A stretch of DNA of 64,000 bases. Source: Vibrio sp. UCD-FRSSP16_30. GTDB taxonomy: Bacteria > Pseudomonadota > Gammaproteobacteria > Enterobacterales > Vibrionaceae. Numbering within the stretch: the first letter of the stretch is position 1; each line of letters starts with the position of its first letter. The DNA lies in assembly GCF_001676025.1 (NCBI RefSeq), contig NZ_LZFW01000024.1:62001-126000 (forward strand). Direction: 5' to 3'. A program made the position numbers and the translations under genes. Of the stretch, positions 18,104-28,820 are shown piece after piece. Below the pieces are notes generated by a model. It made no database searches, was not told the origin of the DNA, and saw only the letters and a program-made list of their open reading frames with translations.

Positions 18104-19180
18104 AAGGCGCATCACTTTACCGCTGTCGGTGGTGACGTAAAGATAGTCGTCAGGAGAGACTTGAATATCACGAATCCTTTCATCTTGATCTTCAAACAGA
18201 CGCTGTTCTTCGACTAACTTACCTTCTTTAAAGCTAACCACATTAATATGCGTGAGTTTTAAAGCGCCAGCGAGTAATTTGCCATTAAGTTTAGGATAGC
18301 GCTTTCCGCGATACAGTATCAGTGATGATGGTGCGATAGATGGGGTATAGACCAACGCTGGCGCTGTCACGCCTTCTTTATACTGCGAGTCACCCACCTT
18401 AATAGGACCCCAATATTCTTTGCCATGGGAAGTTTGTGACCAACCATAGTTGTGACCTTTATTTATTTTATTGATCTCATCGCCACCGCGTGGGCCATGT
18501 TCGATTGCCCATAACTGCTTATTTAGATGATCAAAGGTAAGCCCTTGTGGATTGCGATGACCGTAGCTCCAAATTTGCGCTAATGCGTGATTGTCTTTGA
18601 TGAAAGGGTTGTCACTGGGAGTCGAACCATCTGCGCTGATTCGCAATATACTGCCGGCATGGGTTGATAAGTCTTGACCATTATCTCGAACGCCTCGATC
18701 GCCAACAGAAAAATACAGCATGTTGTTATCATCAAATACAATACGACTGCCGAAATGACGCCCAGTATCTGAGTGAGATTGTGTGGTTAATAGGGGAGTA
18801 AACTGGCTTATAGCTCCCGGTTTATAGGTTGCTGAGGCCAGTGACGTGGTTGCCCCTAAATCTGAGCTTTGACTATAAGTAATAAAGAGCTGTGAATTAT
18901 TTTGGGGATGAAATGCAAGATCGAGCAATCCACCTTGGCCTTTGGCGTACACATCTTTAGGTTTATACAGCGGCGTAATTTTACCGGAGCGAATATCTAA
19001 CTCGACAATAGAATCGTTGCGTTCACTAACTAAAGCAGTATCACTATCAACAAATTCAATAGACCAAGGCACAGATAAGCCAGTGGCTACCGTTTCCAAT
19101 TGGTAGGCAAAACTTGCCGAGCTAAATCCAAATAATGCACAGGCTAGGGTGGCAAGCTGTGGTCGCTTTTTGAAAGTCAT
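18095..19180 (-). CDS. PQQ-dependent aldose sugar dehydrogenase family protein
   Basis: 361 residues with an N-terminal signal peptide (cleavage likely after SSASFA, residue 25). It is a six-bladed propeller of the soluble aldose sugar dehydrogenase (YliI) type: GQGGLLDLAFHP, the catalytic-region HFGSRIVFDDNNMLYFSVGD, YGHRNPQGLTFD and EHGPRGGDEINKINKGHNYG. Homologues bind PQQ and calcium in the periplasm and oxidise aldoses. Whether this organism makes PQQ is not visible. A Fur-like site lies 72-86 bp upstream. Confidence 0.88.
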   Translation of the reverse strand: MTFKKRPQLATLACALFGFSSASFAYQLETVATGLSVPWSIEFVDSDTALVSERNDSIVELDIRSGKITPLYKPKDVYAKGQGGLLDLAFHPQNNSQLFITYSQSSDLGATTSLASATYKPGAISQFTPLLTTQSHSDTGRHFGSRIVFDDNNMLYFSVGDRGVRDNGQDLSTHAGSILRISADGSTPSDNPFIKDNHALAQIWSYGHRNPQGLTFDHLNKQLWAIEHGPRGGDEINKINKGHNYGWSQTSHGKEYWGPIKVGDSQYKEGVTAPALVYTPSIAPSSLILYRGKRYPKLNGKLLAGALKLTHINVVSFKEGKLVEEQRLFEDQDERIRDIQVSPDDYLYVTTDSGKVMRLLP

Positions 19181-20574
<1,394 letters not shown>

Positions 20575-20591
20575 TTCAGGGGCACAAATAG

Positions 20592-22979
20592 ATGAAATTC
20601 AGTGAATCATGGCTTCGTCAGTGGGTTAACCCTGCGGTTACTACTGACGAACTAACACACCAAATTACAATGGCTGGTCTAGAGGTTGATGACGTTCTCC
20701 CTGTAGCGGGCGAATTTTCCGGCGTTAAAGTTGGTAAAGTTGTAGAGTGTGGTCAGCACCCAGATGCTGACAAACTGCGCGTAACAAAAATAGATGTTGG
20801 CGCTGAAGAACTTCTTGATATCGTATGTGGCGCGTCTAACTGTCGCGAAGGCATCCTTGTTGCAGTGGCAACTGTGGGCGCTGTTTTACCTGGCGATTTC
20901 AAAATCAAGAAAGCAAAACTACGTGGTCAACCATCATACGGCATGCTGTGTTCTTTCACAGAGCTTGGTATTGACGTTGAATCTGACGGCATCATGGAAT
21001 TACCAGAAACTGCAGTAGTAGGGACTGATTTCCGTGAATTCTTAGATCTAAATGATGTGACTGTTGATGTTGACTTAACCGCTAACCGCGCTGATTGCTT
21101 TAGCATCCGTGGTCTGGCTCGTGAAGTTGGCGTTCTTAACCGTGAAGCGGTAACTGAGCCTGAGTTTACCGCCGCTGTTGAAAGCATCACTGACACTGTT
21201 ACTGTCGATGTGAAAGCACCGCAAGCTTGTCCACGTTACCTTGGCCGTGTGGTTAAGAATGTAAATGTTAAAGCTAGCACTCCAATTTGGATGCAAGAAA
21301 ACTTGCGTCGTTGTGGCATTCGTTCAATCGATCCTATCGTTGACATCACTAACTTCGTGATGCTTGAGCAAGGTCAACCAATGCACGCATTTGATCTTAG
21401 TAAGATCGAAGGTGGCATTGTGGTTCGTATGGCTGAGCAAGACGAGAAACTGACTCTTCTTGATGGTAACGAAGCAAAACTCACCGCTGACACATTAGTG
21501 ATTGCCGATCATAACCAAGTGCTAGCGATTGCAGGTGTATTTGGTGGCGAAAGCTCTGGTGTAACGACTGAAACAACCGATGTATTGCTAGAAAGTGCAT
21601 TTTTTGCACCAGATGCTATCCGTGGTCGCGCTCGTGCTTACGGTCTACATACTGATTCTTCAATGCGTTTTGAGCGTGGTGTTGATTTTGAACTGCAACA
21701 CAAAGCAATGGAGCGTGCAACGCAGCTTGTTGTTGAAATTTGTGGCGGTGAAGTAGCGCCTATTGCTGGTGTTGAATCTGAACAAGAGCTACCAAAAGCA
21801 AATACTGTTTCTCTACGTCGCAGCAAGCTTGATAGCCTACTAGGCCACTCTATCTCTGATGCTGATGTTGTTGAGATTTTAGAGCGTCTTGGTTGCACTG
21901 TTGAAACTACAGAAGCTGGCTGGAACGCCGTTGCGCCTACATGGCGTTTTGATATTGCAATTGAAGAAGACCTAGTTGAAGAAGTAGGCCGTATCTTTGG
22001 TTACAACAATATTCCAAACCAAGCGCCTCTAGCGGCTCTAACAATGAACGATCACAAAGAGGCGAACCAGCCCCTAAAACGTGTTCGTGATTTGCTGGTG
22101 GATCGCGGTTATCACGAAGCGGTCACGTACAGCTTTGTAGAGCCTGAGCAACAAAAACTGATTGAACCAAACATCGAACCATTAATTCTGCCATTCCCAA
22201 TCTCTGCGGATATGTCAGCAATGCGTTTGCAGTTGATTCAAGGCTTGCTAAACACAGTTGTTCACAACCAAAAACGTCAGCAACCTCGTGTTCGTTTGTT
22301 TGAAACAGGTTTACGCTTTATTCCTGATACCAATGCTGAAAATGGCATGCGTCAAGAACCAATGCTAGCCGGTGTGATTGCTGGTACTCGTAGTGAAGAG
22401 CACTGGGACATTGAAACCAACACGGTTGATTTCTTTGATCTTAAAGGCGACTTAGAAGCTGTTTTAGAGCTTACTTGTAACGACAAAGCTTACAGCTTTG
22501 CTGCAACTAAGCACCCAGCACTTCACCCAGGACAATCTGCTGCCATTATCCTTGATGGTAAAGAAGTTGGTGTAATTGGTACCGTTCACCCAGAGTTAGA
22601 ACGCAAGTTTGGCCTTAATGGTCGCACTATTGTGTTTGAACTTGAGTGGTCTGCAATTGCTACTCGCGTTCTTCCTGAAGCGGTAGCAGTATCCAAGTTC
22701 CCGGCAAACCGTCGTGATATTGCTTTGGTTGTTGATGAAGCAGTTGCTTCTGGCGACATCGTTGCGGCATGTCTTGCAAACGGTGGCGAGTTGATGCGAA
22801 ACGCGACATTGTTTGACGTTTATCAAGGTCAAGGCGTTGAAGAAGGCAAGAAGAGCCTTGCTATCGCACTGACTTTACAATCGGTTGAACGTACGCTTGA
22901 AGAAGCAGACATCGCTGGCGCTGTAGAAGTGACAGTGACTGCAGTATCAGAAAAATTTGATGCTGTATTGCGTGACTAA
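20592..22979 (+). CDS. pheT: Phenylalanine--tRNA ligase beta subunit
   Basis: 795 residues, full length. In order: tRNA-binding EMAP-like domain (about 40-150, [20 protein letters not shown]), B3/B4 editing region (about 210-400), B5 domain, catalytic-like core, and C-terminal ferredoxin-fold anticodon-binding domain (about 700-795, [16 protein letters not shown]). The subunit recognises tRNA-Phe and removes mischarged Tyr. In enteric and many vibrio genomes ihfA follows at once; here a terminator ends the unit and ihfA lies 7.5 kb away. Confidence 0.97.
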   Translation: MKFSESWLRQWVNPAVTTDELTHQITMAGLEVDDVLPVAGEFSGVKVGKVVECGQHPDADKLRVTKIDVGAEELLDIVCGASNCREGILVAVATVGAVLPGDFKIKKAKLRGQPSYGMLCSFTELGIDVESDGIMELPETAVVGTDFREFLDLNDVTVDVDLTANRADCFSIRGLAREVGVLNREAVTEPEFTAAVESITDTVTVDVKAPQACPRYLGRVVKNVNVKASTPIWMQENLRRCGIRSIDPIVDITNFVMLEQGQPMHAFDLSKIEGGIVVRMAEQDEKLTLLDGNEAKLTADTLVIADHNQVLAIAGVFGGESSGVTTETTDVLLESAFFAPDAIRGRARAYGLHTDSSMRFERGVDFELQHKAMERATQLVVEICGGEVAPIAGVESEQELPKANTVSLRRSKLDSLLGHSISDADVVEILERLGCTVETTEAGWNAVAPTWRFDIAIEEDLVEEVGRIFGYNNIPNQAPLAALTMNDHKEANQPLKRVRDLLVDRGYHEAVTYSFVEPEQQKLIEPNIEPLILPFPISADMSAMRLQLIQGLLNTVVHNQKRQQPRVRLFETGLRFIPDTNAENGMRQEPMLAGVIAGTRSEEHWDIETNTVDFFDLKGDLEAVLELTCNDKAYSFAATKHPALHPGQSAAIILDGKEVGVIGTVHPELERKFGLNGRTIVFELEWSAIATRVLPEAVAVSKFPANRRDIALVVDEAVASGDIVAACLANGGELMRNATLFDVYQGQGVEEGKKSLAIALTLQSVERTLEEADIAGAVEVTVTAVSEKFDAVLRD

Positions 22980-23014
22980 TTAGCGCATACAATTAGCAAA
23001 ATACGTAGATTATT

Positions 23015-23041
23015 AGGGGGCTCGTTGAGCTCCCTTTTTTA
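23015..23041 (+). terminator. Rho-independent terminator of pheST
   Basis: GGGGGCTC pairs with GAGCTCCC around a GTT loop, followed by TTTTTT. Confidence 0.88.
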
Positions 23042-23143
23042 TACGTAAAATCCGACAATTTGCTTCATCGATTTTTGTGCTATTTCCGTGAGCGTAAATA
23101 AGCTAAAATGCGCGTCACTATTTTAGTTTGAGCCTTATTCTCT

Positions 23144-24430
23144 ATGACAACTGCCCCAAATCTTACCAGCTTTGCTGATCTTGCCTTAATTAAGCCATTA
23201 CTCGCTCGTCTAACTGAGCTTGAGTATCAACAGCCAACACCGATTCAAGAGCAAGTGATCCCAAATGTATTAGCTGGGCGTGATTTAATTGCAGGAGCAA
23301 ATACAGGTTCAGGTAAAACAGCGGCTTTTGCATTGCCTATTCTTCAAACCTTGTTTGAACAAAAAGAATATGAAAAAACAACTAAAGGTAATTACGTTTC
23401 AGGTTTAGTGCTCGTTCCGACGCGCGAGCTTGCAAAGCAGGTTGCCGATAATATTAAGTCATACTCTGCGCACTTTAATGGCGCAATAAAAACAGTTGCA
23501 GTATTTGGTGGCGTATCCGTCAATGCTCAAATGCAAGCCCTGCGTGGTGGTTGCGATATCTTGGTGGCAACGCCGGGTCGTTTGTTGGATCTAATCTCTA
23601 GCAATGCTATCAAACTGGATAGAGTCAGTACTTTGGTGCTTGATGAAGCCGATCGTATGTTAAGTCTTGGCTTTACCGAAGAGTTGTCAGAACTATTGGC
23701 TAAACTGCCAAAGCAAAAGCAGACATTACTTTTCTCTGCAACGTTTCCAGAGCAAGTGCAAGCACTGACTCAAGAATTGCTAAATGATCCTATCGAAATT
23801 CAGCTGCAAAGTGATGATGAAAGCACCGTAGTTCAGCGAGCTTTTAACGTAAATAAAGGTGAGAAGACTGCAGTACTTGCGCATTTGATTAAGAAACATC
23901 AATGGCGACAAGTGCTTGTTTTTGTAAACGCTAAAAACAGTTGTGAGCATTTAGCAGACAAACTGTATCGACGTGGAATCGAAGCGGAAGTGTTTCACGG
24001 TGATAAAGGTCAAGGCTCTCGTAGCCGCATACTTGACGCTTTTAAATCTGGTGAGATTGATATATTGGTTGCGACAGATATCGCCGCTCGTGGTTTAGAT
24101 ATTGAAAAATTACCAGTTGTGATTAACTTTGATTTGCCAAGAAGCCCATCAGATTACATGCACCGCATTGGTCGAAGTGGCCGTGCAGGTGAAGTAGGGC
24201 TTGCATTATCTCTTATCGATTATGAAGATTTACATCACTTTAAAGTGATTGAAAAGAAAAATAAAATTCGTCTAGAGCTTGAGCAAATTGAAGGATTTGA
24301 AGTGGATGAGACCGTGACCAAAGAGATGCTTGAAGCGAATAAGCCGATGGCTAAACCTGCTGGCACAGGCAAGAAAAAGCGTAAAAATAAAGGACAATCA
24401 AGCTCTGATATTTGGTTAAGAGACTTCTAG
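23144..24430 (+). CDS. DEAD-box RNA helicase (RhlE-like)
   Basis: 428 residues with every DEAD-box motif: Q motif (PTPIQ), motif I ANTGSGKT, Ia PTRELA, Ib TPGR, II DEAD, III SAT, and in the second RecA domain ATDIAARGLDI and HRIGRSGRAG. The tail after about 390 is basic and short (GTGKKKRKNKGQ), as in RhlE-type proteins. Such helicases remodel ribosome assembly intermediates or mRNA, often in the cold. Monocistronic, upstream of ywbE. First gene of the accessory block between pheT and ihfA. Confidence 0.92.
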   Translation: MTTAPNLTSFADLALIKPLLARLTELEYQQPTPIQEQVIPNVLAGRDLIAGANTGSGKTAAFALPILQTLFEQKEYEKTTKGNYVSGLVLVPTRELAKQVADNIKSYSAHFNGAIKTVAVFGGVSVNAQMQALRGGCDILVATPGRLLDLISSNAIKLDRVSTLVLDEADRMLSLGFTEELSELLAKLPKQKQTLLFSATFPEQVQALTQELLNDPIEIQLQSDDESTVVQRAFNVNKGEKTAVLAHLIKKHQWRQVLVFVNAKNSCEHLADKLYRRGIEAEVFHGDKGQGSRSRILDAFKSGEIDILVATDIAARGLDIEKLPVVINFDLPRSPSDYMHRIGRSGRAGEVGLALSLIDYEDLHHFKVIEKKNKIRLELEQIEGFEVDETVTKEMLEANKPMAKPAGTGKKKRKNKGQSSSDIWLRDF

Positions 24431-24470
24431 ACATAACCTGAATTTGTAGAGTCATTTACGGCAACTTTAT

Positions 24471-24507
24471 ACACATAGTATCAATGGTCAGCATTGATAT
24501 TATGTGT
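24471..24507. repeat. 16-bp inverted repeat between helicase and ywbE
   Basis: ACACATAGTATCAATG pairs with CATTGATATTATGTGT around a 5-base loop, with one G-T wobble. A third CATTGATACT half copy overlaps just downstream (24509-24518). No T tract follows directly, so it may be an mRNA structure, a small mobile repeat or a weak terminator. Confidence 0.6.
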
Positions 24508-24542
24508 TCATTGATACTTTAAACAAACAATAGGAATCGAAA

Positions 24543-24734
24543 ATGAGCGGCACTCAACGAGCAGATATTCATCCTGGACTTGAAGTAAATATCGTTCTTA
24601 AAAAAGATCAACGCACAGGCACCTTAACCCACGGTATCGTTAAAGATCTTCTAACTAAATCCCCTAACCACCCACACGGAATTAAAGTCCGCCTAGAAAG
24701 TGGTGACGTAGGCCGCGTAAAAGAAATCCTATAA
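24543..24734 (+). CDS. YwbE family protein
   Basis: 63 residues, complete: RADIHPGLEVNIVLKKDQRT, then GIVKDLLTKSPNHPHGIKVR, the whole-length YwbE family pattern known from Bacillus and many other bacteria. A beta-rich SH3-like fold is suggested by the alternating sequence; function unknown. AGGAATCG gives the ribosome site. Confidence 0.88.
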   Translation: MSGTQRADIHPGLEVNIVLKKDQRTGTLTHGIVKDLLTKSPNHPHGIKVRLESGDVGRVKEIL

Positions 24735-24747
24735 CCTTCTTTTTAAC

Positions 24748-26034
24748 TTGCCACCCATAATTTAATTTTGCCACCCATTGTTAATAGAAATGATTAATTG
24801 CAGATATCGCTAATTAGATTTAGCTATGCTCTTTCTATCTTGTGATTGAGAGGGGGAATAGCGATGAGAGCTTAAATTCGTATAGAAATAGTGTTTGTGG
24901 TAGTCAAATGAATATGTTCTAGATGAGCATATATACTCAACGTTATATTTGAGTGTATATGGCGTTCAGAACTCTTGAATAAGCTATTAAGCTTTCAGAT
25001 GTTGGCAACAAGATGAGAAATGTCGTCGCCGTTTTTCTAAATGTTCACAGTAGCAGGTTAAGGAATTCAGCGTACCTACTGGACCATGAAATAACTTACC
25101 AAAGTCAGTAGTCAACTTGAGCCAATTTTCGTGAGGAATATCAATTCTGGAGAGTATCTCCTTAGTATGTTCACTGATTGAGCCTTTTTTATCATTACGA
25201 ACGATTCGGCCTGTTTCATCAAGTAATTCGAGGTAATTTTTTAAAGGAAAAGCGATACCTTTGCTTTGATTCTGATGTTGATTTTCAATGAAAGGGAGAA
25301 GAGGTTTGGGTTGTTCACCTTTTAAAGCACTTCGAATACGTAGTTGAATACTAGTGTGATTAGAGTGTTCAGGAGTACTCGCAATTTTGGCTCTAATCGG
25401 ATTTAAATCGACGTAAACCATACATGCTATTAGAGCTGCATCATCGAGCAGAGCTTGCGATTTAAATCGCCCCTCCCAGAACCGCCCAGAGCAGTTATCT
25501 TCTTGATTTGCTTGCCTTGCTATAGGTTCATTGAGGCAACGCATGAACCAACTAATGTCGCAAAGTCGGCTTCGGTAAGTAGCAATAAAGTGTTTCAATT
25601 GTGTGGTTTCATAGCCTTCAATGAGTTTGCCGTTTGCAAATCGATGAGTTAAATCACTTCCTTTAAACAGTTTATGCCATTGTTCAATTACTTCTCTATC
25701 CGACCAATTGTTGGCAGTGTCGACATCAATTTTTAGTACGACATGTAAATGATTAGACATCACTGCAAAGGCTGCGATATCGATAGCAAAGACCCCTTCG
25801 AGTTTGATGAGTAAAGCTTCTACCCAAGCTCGCCGGTGATCATAGTTTTTACCGGATAGAGGGTCGCTTCCACAAAGGTATGCTCTCCGAACTACTCGAC
25901 TGCAACAGTGGTAGTAGGGGGTGTCTTCGATACTAATCTGAGTCCTGCGAGGCCGAGGCATAGTTTTCTCCAGATCGGATAACTGATGTCAGTTTAGTCT
26001 AGGAAGGTAAAATTTGTTATTTATTATGGGTGGC
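24748..26034. mobile_element. REP-associated tyrosine transposase unit with inverted boundary repeats
   Basis: The transposase gene is bounded on the left by two direct GCCACCCAT copies (24751-24759 and 24771-24779, exactly 20 bp apart) and on the right by the inverted ATGGGTGGC (26026-26034). The unit abuts a truncated SpoIIAA-like reading frame, which fits insertion or remodelling at this point. Confidence 0.65.
24987..25961 (-). CDS. REP-associated tyrosine transposase (RAYT, Y1_Tnp)
   Basis: 324 residues. The Y1 transposase domain of IS200 type is clear: the metal-binding HUH motif is in AVMSNHLHVVLKID (about 67-80), and MVYVDLNPIRAKI (about 181-193) follows GRFWEGRFKSQALLDD, with the candidate nucleophilic tyrosine in the MVYVDLNP region. 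RAYT proteins nick single-stranded REP hairpins and are thought to spread them; they are usually single copy and non-autonomous in the IS sense. C-terminal extension (about 220-324) is of unknown role. The reading frame is intact. Confidence 0.88.
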   Translation of the reverse strand: MPRPRRTQISIEDTPYYHCCSRVVRRAYLCGSDPLSGKNYDHRRAWVEALLIKLEGVFAIDIAAFAVMSNHLHVVLKIDVDTANNWSDREVIEQWHKLFKGSDLTHRFANGKLIEGYETTQLKHFIATYRSRLCDISWFMRCLNEPIARQANQEDNCSGRFWEGRFKSQALLDDAALIACMVYVDLNPIRAKIASTPEHSNHTSIQLRIRSALKGEQPKPLLPFIENQHQNQSKGIAFPLKNYLELLDETGRIVRNDKKGSISEHTKEILSRIDIPHENWLKLTTDFGKLFHGPVGTLNSLTCYCEHLEKRRRHFSSCCQHLKA

Positions 26035-26201
26035 TCAATAAAAACTCAATAAAAATATTTGGCTTTAAACTGGAGAAAATTGCAATCTACGGTGAAAAAG
26101 ATTGGCAAGAATTAGCGGTCAGGGTGGGTAGTTGGTTTATCTGCGGCGAAATGAAGTCTTTTGGTGATTATTCGTTAGCGATGGAGTGGCTAGTTGATTA
26201 A
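26031..26201 (+). pseudogene. Truncated SpoIIAA-like (STAS-type) protein remnant
   Basis: An open frame of 56 codons without a start codon ends at 26199-26201. Its translation has KIAIYGEKDWQE, VGSWFICGEMKSFGDYSLA and a final MEWLVD, the C-terminal pattern of SpoIIAA-like (DUF3478) proteins. The N-terminal half is missing, and the remnant begins at the transposase boundary repeat. Two 11-bp direct repeats, CTCAATAAAAA, lie at its left edge (26034-26055). Confidence 0.6.
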
Positions 26202-26427
26202 TATATTGAATTATATTATGTATTACCATGAAAACATTAAAATTTTTGATGGTTAGTTTTATCGTCAATAAATATTAGTGATTTGAGTATAACTTAGATA
26301 ATTGATATTGATTGAATATATAAGGGATTATAGTCATAATACTCCGTAATCATAACTTGTATTTTCATGCGTAAATCATTTTGTGAGCGGTGATATCAAT
26401 TATTTATATTCTATAAAAGTGAGAGTA
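26202..26427. other. AT-rich gap upstream of a secreted protein gene
   Basis: Very AT-rich sequence without a recognisable gene, repeat or terminator. It probably contains the promoter of the following gene. Confidence 0.5.
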
Positions 26428-27000
26428 ATGAGTAAGTTTTCTTCTTTATGCCTAGGTGTTTTATTACTTAGCCCTATTTCATATTCGTCTGCAAGTACTA
26501 TTGTTGAGGGTTGTACTACTACCCCCGCGATATATCATGAACAATTTATTCCTACCAATTCAAATATGAGCAAGGCTGATAAAAGATCCGCTGTTTTGCG
26601 TTCATTAGGTATGTCTAGTTCAGAAGAAAGCTTTGCTACTCATAATTTCAAAGGGCAATGGTTTTATGAGCGTGAATCAGAAAGTACCATTTACGCTGGA
26701 TATAAAGTAAGAACACATTATCTTAGTGTAGCGATCACTTATACTGATACAGGTCTAAGCACTATTTTGTGTGATAGTTTAAATTTGAAGCAAAGTAAGT
26801 CGTCGATACATCGCAAAGCACCGCAATGGAAAGGAACATTAGACTCAAGAATTAGAATTGAAGAAGGTAAACAGTCTTTGATTCTAATGAATGAAAGTTC
26901 AAATGATATAAATGCAAATATTAAAGCATTAGATTTATTAATGAAAAACAACTATATCAATAAAGAAGAATATTTAAAAATAAAATCTAGAATTAAATAA
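26428..27000 (+). CDS. Exported protein with SHOCT-like C-terminus
   Basis: 190 residues from ATG 26428; an upstream GTG (26383) would extend it past its signal peptide. Residues 1-22 form a Sec signal peptide (FSSLCLGVLLLSPISYSSAS). The last 30 residues (IKALDLLMKNNYINKEEYLK) resemble the short SHOCT helix pair. Two cysteines may pair. The gene is markedly more AT-rich than the core genes nearby and is likely acquired. Function unknown. Confidence 0.65.
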   Translation: MSKFSSLCLGVLLLSPISYSSASTIVEGCTTTPAIYHEQFIPTNSNMSKADKRSAVLRSLGMSSSEESFATHNFKGQWFYERESESTIYAGYKVRTHYLSVAITYTDTGLSTILCDSLNLKQSKSSIHRKAPQWKGTLDSRIRIEEGKQSLILMNESSNDINANIKALDLLMKNNYINKEEYLKIKSRIK

Positions 27001-27053
27001 AATGCAAATAGGTTCTATTGCATGCTACATACAAGATAATCTTATGTGCTGAC

Positions 27054-27470
27054 TTACGAATAACTCGAAGGTCGGCTGTCTTGCATTAATATATCAAGTT
27101 GCTTTTGTGCTTTCTTAGGGTTGCCAAGATCAACTGCTTCAATCATTTCACATTCATCTCTTACCATTTCGCTAATTAGGCTAGGGTAGTGACGACAATC
27201 TTCTGGTCTGTCTAAATAAATACTGCAAGTGTATTTTTTGGGAGCAAGGGGGTTTTTGTTGGCAACGGTTTCAAGAAAAGGACATTGCTTTAATCTTTGG
27301 CCTGATTGTGGATCAAACCAGATTTGATTGTCTTTTACATACTCAAAAATGTCAGGGTTAAATAACTCCCATAGATCAATCTCATCTTGTGATACTGCTA
27401 AATCACCATCGCCATATTTTATGCAGCATTTTCCACATTGATTACATTCTTTCATTGTTAGCACATTCAT
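27054..27470 (-). CDS. YkgJ-family cysteine cluster protein
   Basis: 138 residues. The N-terminal CNQCGKCC cluster, followed by CPFLE and YTCSIYLDRPEDCRHYP, is the conserved cysteine pattern of the YkgJ/UPF0153 family, thought to bind zinc or an Fe-S cluster. Met6 is a possible alternative start. Function unknown. Confidence 0.85.
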   Translation of the reverse strand: MNVLTMKECNQCGKCCIKYGDGDLAVSQDEIDLWELFNPDIFEYVKDNQIWFDPQSGQRLKQCPFLETVANKNPLAPKKYTCSIYLDRPEDCRHYPSLISEMVRDECEMIEAVDLGNPKKAQKQLDILMQDSRPSSYS

Positions 27471-27681
27471 TGGTGATCAGAGCGTGATTGTATCATTAGT
27501 CGTCTTTTTTCGTTTAAGTATCTTATCGCTGCATAGTCTTATGCTAAAACCAGTTAGGTGTAGCGGAGCGCCGGTTAAAAATTGAGTTGGTTTGAGTGAT
27601 AAGTGGCGTTAATGTGGTGAGGCATGATCAAAGTGCAGTGTTGATCATTTATATGATTTTCTGAGTCAGGGAGGACTTAAA

Positions 27682-28116
27682 ATGCAAGGTTTTAAAATAA
27701 GCACTAACCCTAATGAACTCGATTTTGAGTTTATCTATCAATTCATCAGTGAAAGCTATTGGGCGAAAGGGATCCCTAAACAAACATTGCATAAAGCCTT
27801 ATCGAATTCTTTGTGTTTTGCCGTGTTTAACGATAGGGGCGAACAGGTTGGTTTTGCTCGTTTAATTACCGATAAGGCGACCTTTGCTTATTTGGCGGAT
27901 GTTTTTATTATTGAGTCATACCAAGGCTTAGGTTTAAGCAAATGGTTAGTTCAAACGATAATTGAACATCCTGACTTGCAAGGGTTAAGACGTATGTTGT
28001 TGGCCACAAAGGATGCGCATTCTTTATATGCACAATTTGGTTTTAAGGGCGTTGAAAACCCAGAAATGTTGATGCAGATATGGCAACCAAATGTGTATAA
28101 CCCTATCGTTAAATAA
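27682..28116 (+). CDS. GNAT-family N-acetyltransferase
   Basis: 144 residues. Acetyl-CoA binding region is DVFIIESYQGLGLSKWLVQT (QGLGLSK, about 85-92), with the C-terminal LYAQFGFKGVENPEMLMQIW typical of this GNAT subgroup. GGGAGGA ribosome site. First of four co-directional genes through 30064 whose products all handle small molecules or modifications; joint transcription is possible. Confidence 0.87.
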   Translation: MQGFKISTNPNELDFEFIYQFISESYWAKGIPKQTLHKALSNSLCFAVFNDRGEQVGFARLITDKATFAYLADVFIIESYQGLGLSKWLVQTIIEHPDLQGLRRMLLATKDAHSLYAQFGFKGVENPEMLMQIWQPNVYNPIVK

Positions 28117-28136
28117 ATAGTCTTGATTTAGCTATT

Positions 28137-28158
28137 GATGCTGACTTTAGTCAGCATC
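28137..28158 (+). promoter_or_regulatory. Hairpin just before the DJ-1/PfpI ribosome site
   Basis: GATGCTGAC pairs perfectly with GTCAGCATC around TTTA and ends 5 bases before the AAGGAGG ribosome site. No T tract follows, so it is more likely an mRNA processing or translation element than a terminator. Confidence 0.5.
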
Positions 28159-28172
28159 TGCAAGGAGGCATA

Positions 28173-28754
28173 ATGAATATTGCTATCTATATCTATGATG
28201 ATGCGGAGGTTCTGGATTTTTCAGGGCCGTTTGAGGTGTTTAGTACTGCTAAGCGGTTAGGGGATTTGAAGTGGAATGTATTTTTAGTCTCTGAAACACT
28301 GGAGCCTGTAATTGCTCGCGGCGGTTTTAAAGTGTTGCCTGACTACTCAATTCATACTCACCCTGCCATTGATGTATTGGTTGTTGTAGGAGGCATTCAT
28401 ACCAGAGAAATGAATAAGTTAGCGGTATTAGATTGGATTGTTTCAGTTGAGCTAAGCGCTACTCATGTGGCATCAGTCTGTACTGGGGTATTTTTGTTGG
28501 CCAATGCCGGTCTGCTAAAAGGCCTACCCGTGACTACGCACTGGCAAGATATTCCCGATCTCAAGGGAAGCTTTGCTGATTTGCAGGTGATTGATGATAA
28601 GCGCTGGGTCAGAAGCGGTAAGTACACAACCTCTGGTGGCATTTCAGCAGGAATTGATATGAGCTTGTATCTCGTTGCCGAACTTGTGGGGCAGTCGTTA
28701 GCTGAAAGTACCGCACATCAAATGGAATATCATTGGCAAAGGTCGCAACAATAA
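28173..28754 (+). CDS. DJ-1/PfpI family protein
   Basis: 193 residues, single class I glutamine-amidotransferase-like domain. The nucleophile elbow is ASVCTGVFLLANAGLL (Cys near 103), preceded by DVLVVVGGIHT, and the TSGGISAGIDMSLYL stretch follows. This matches isonitrile hydratase-like proteins and the N-domain of GlxA-type AraC regulators, here without the DNA-binding domain. The catalytic activity is not deducible. AAGGAGG ribosome site. Confidence 0.87.
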   Translation: MNIAIYIYDDAEVLDFSGPFEVFSTAKRLGDLKWNVFLVSETLEPVIARGGFKVLPDYSIHTHPAIDVLVVVGGIHTREMNKLAVLDWIVSVELSATHVASVCTGVFLLANAGLLKGLPVTTHWQDIPDLKGSFADLQVIDDKRWVRSGKYTTSGGISAGIDMSLYLVAELVGQSLAESTAHQMEYHWQRSQQ

Positions 28755-28820
28755 TAGTAGCACTAACAACAGTCGCAATAGCAAATTGATACTTAGATAA
28801 AAATAAGAAAAGGAAGACTT

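Noticed and set aside
27547..27577. AACCAGTTAGGTG...CGCCGGTT, resembling short attC ends
   Set aside because: Only about 30 bp long, without the longer arms or a cassette gene; treated as chance or a short repeat.
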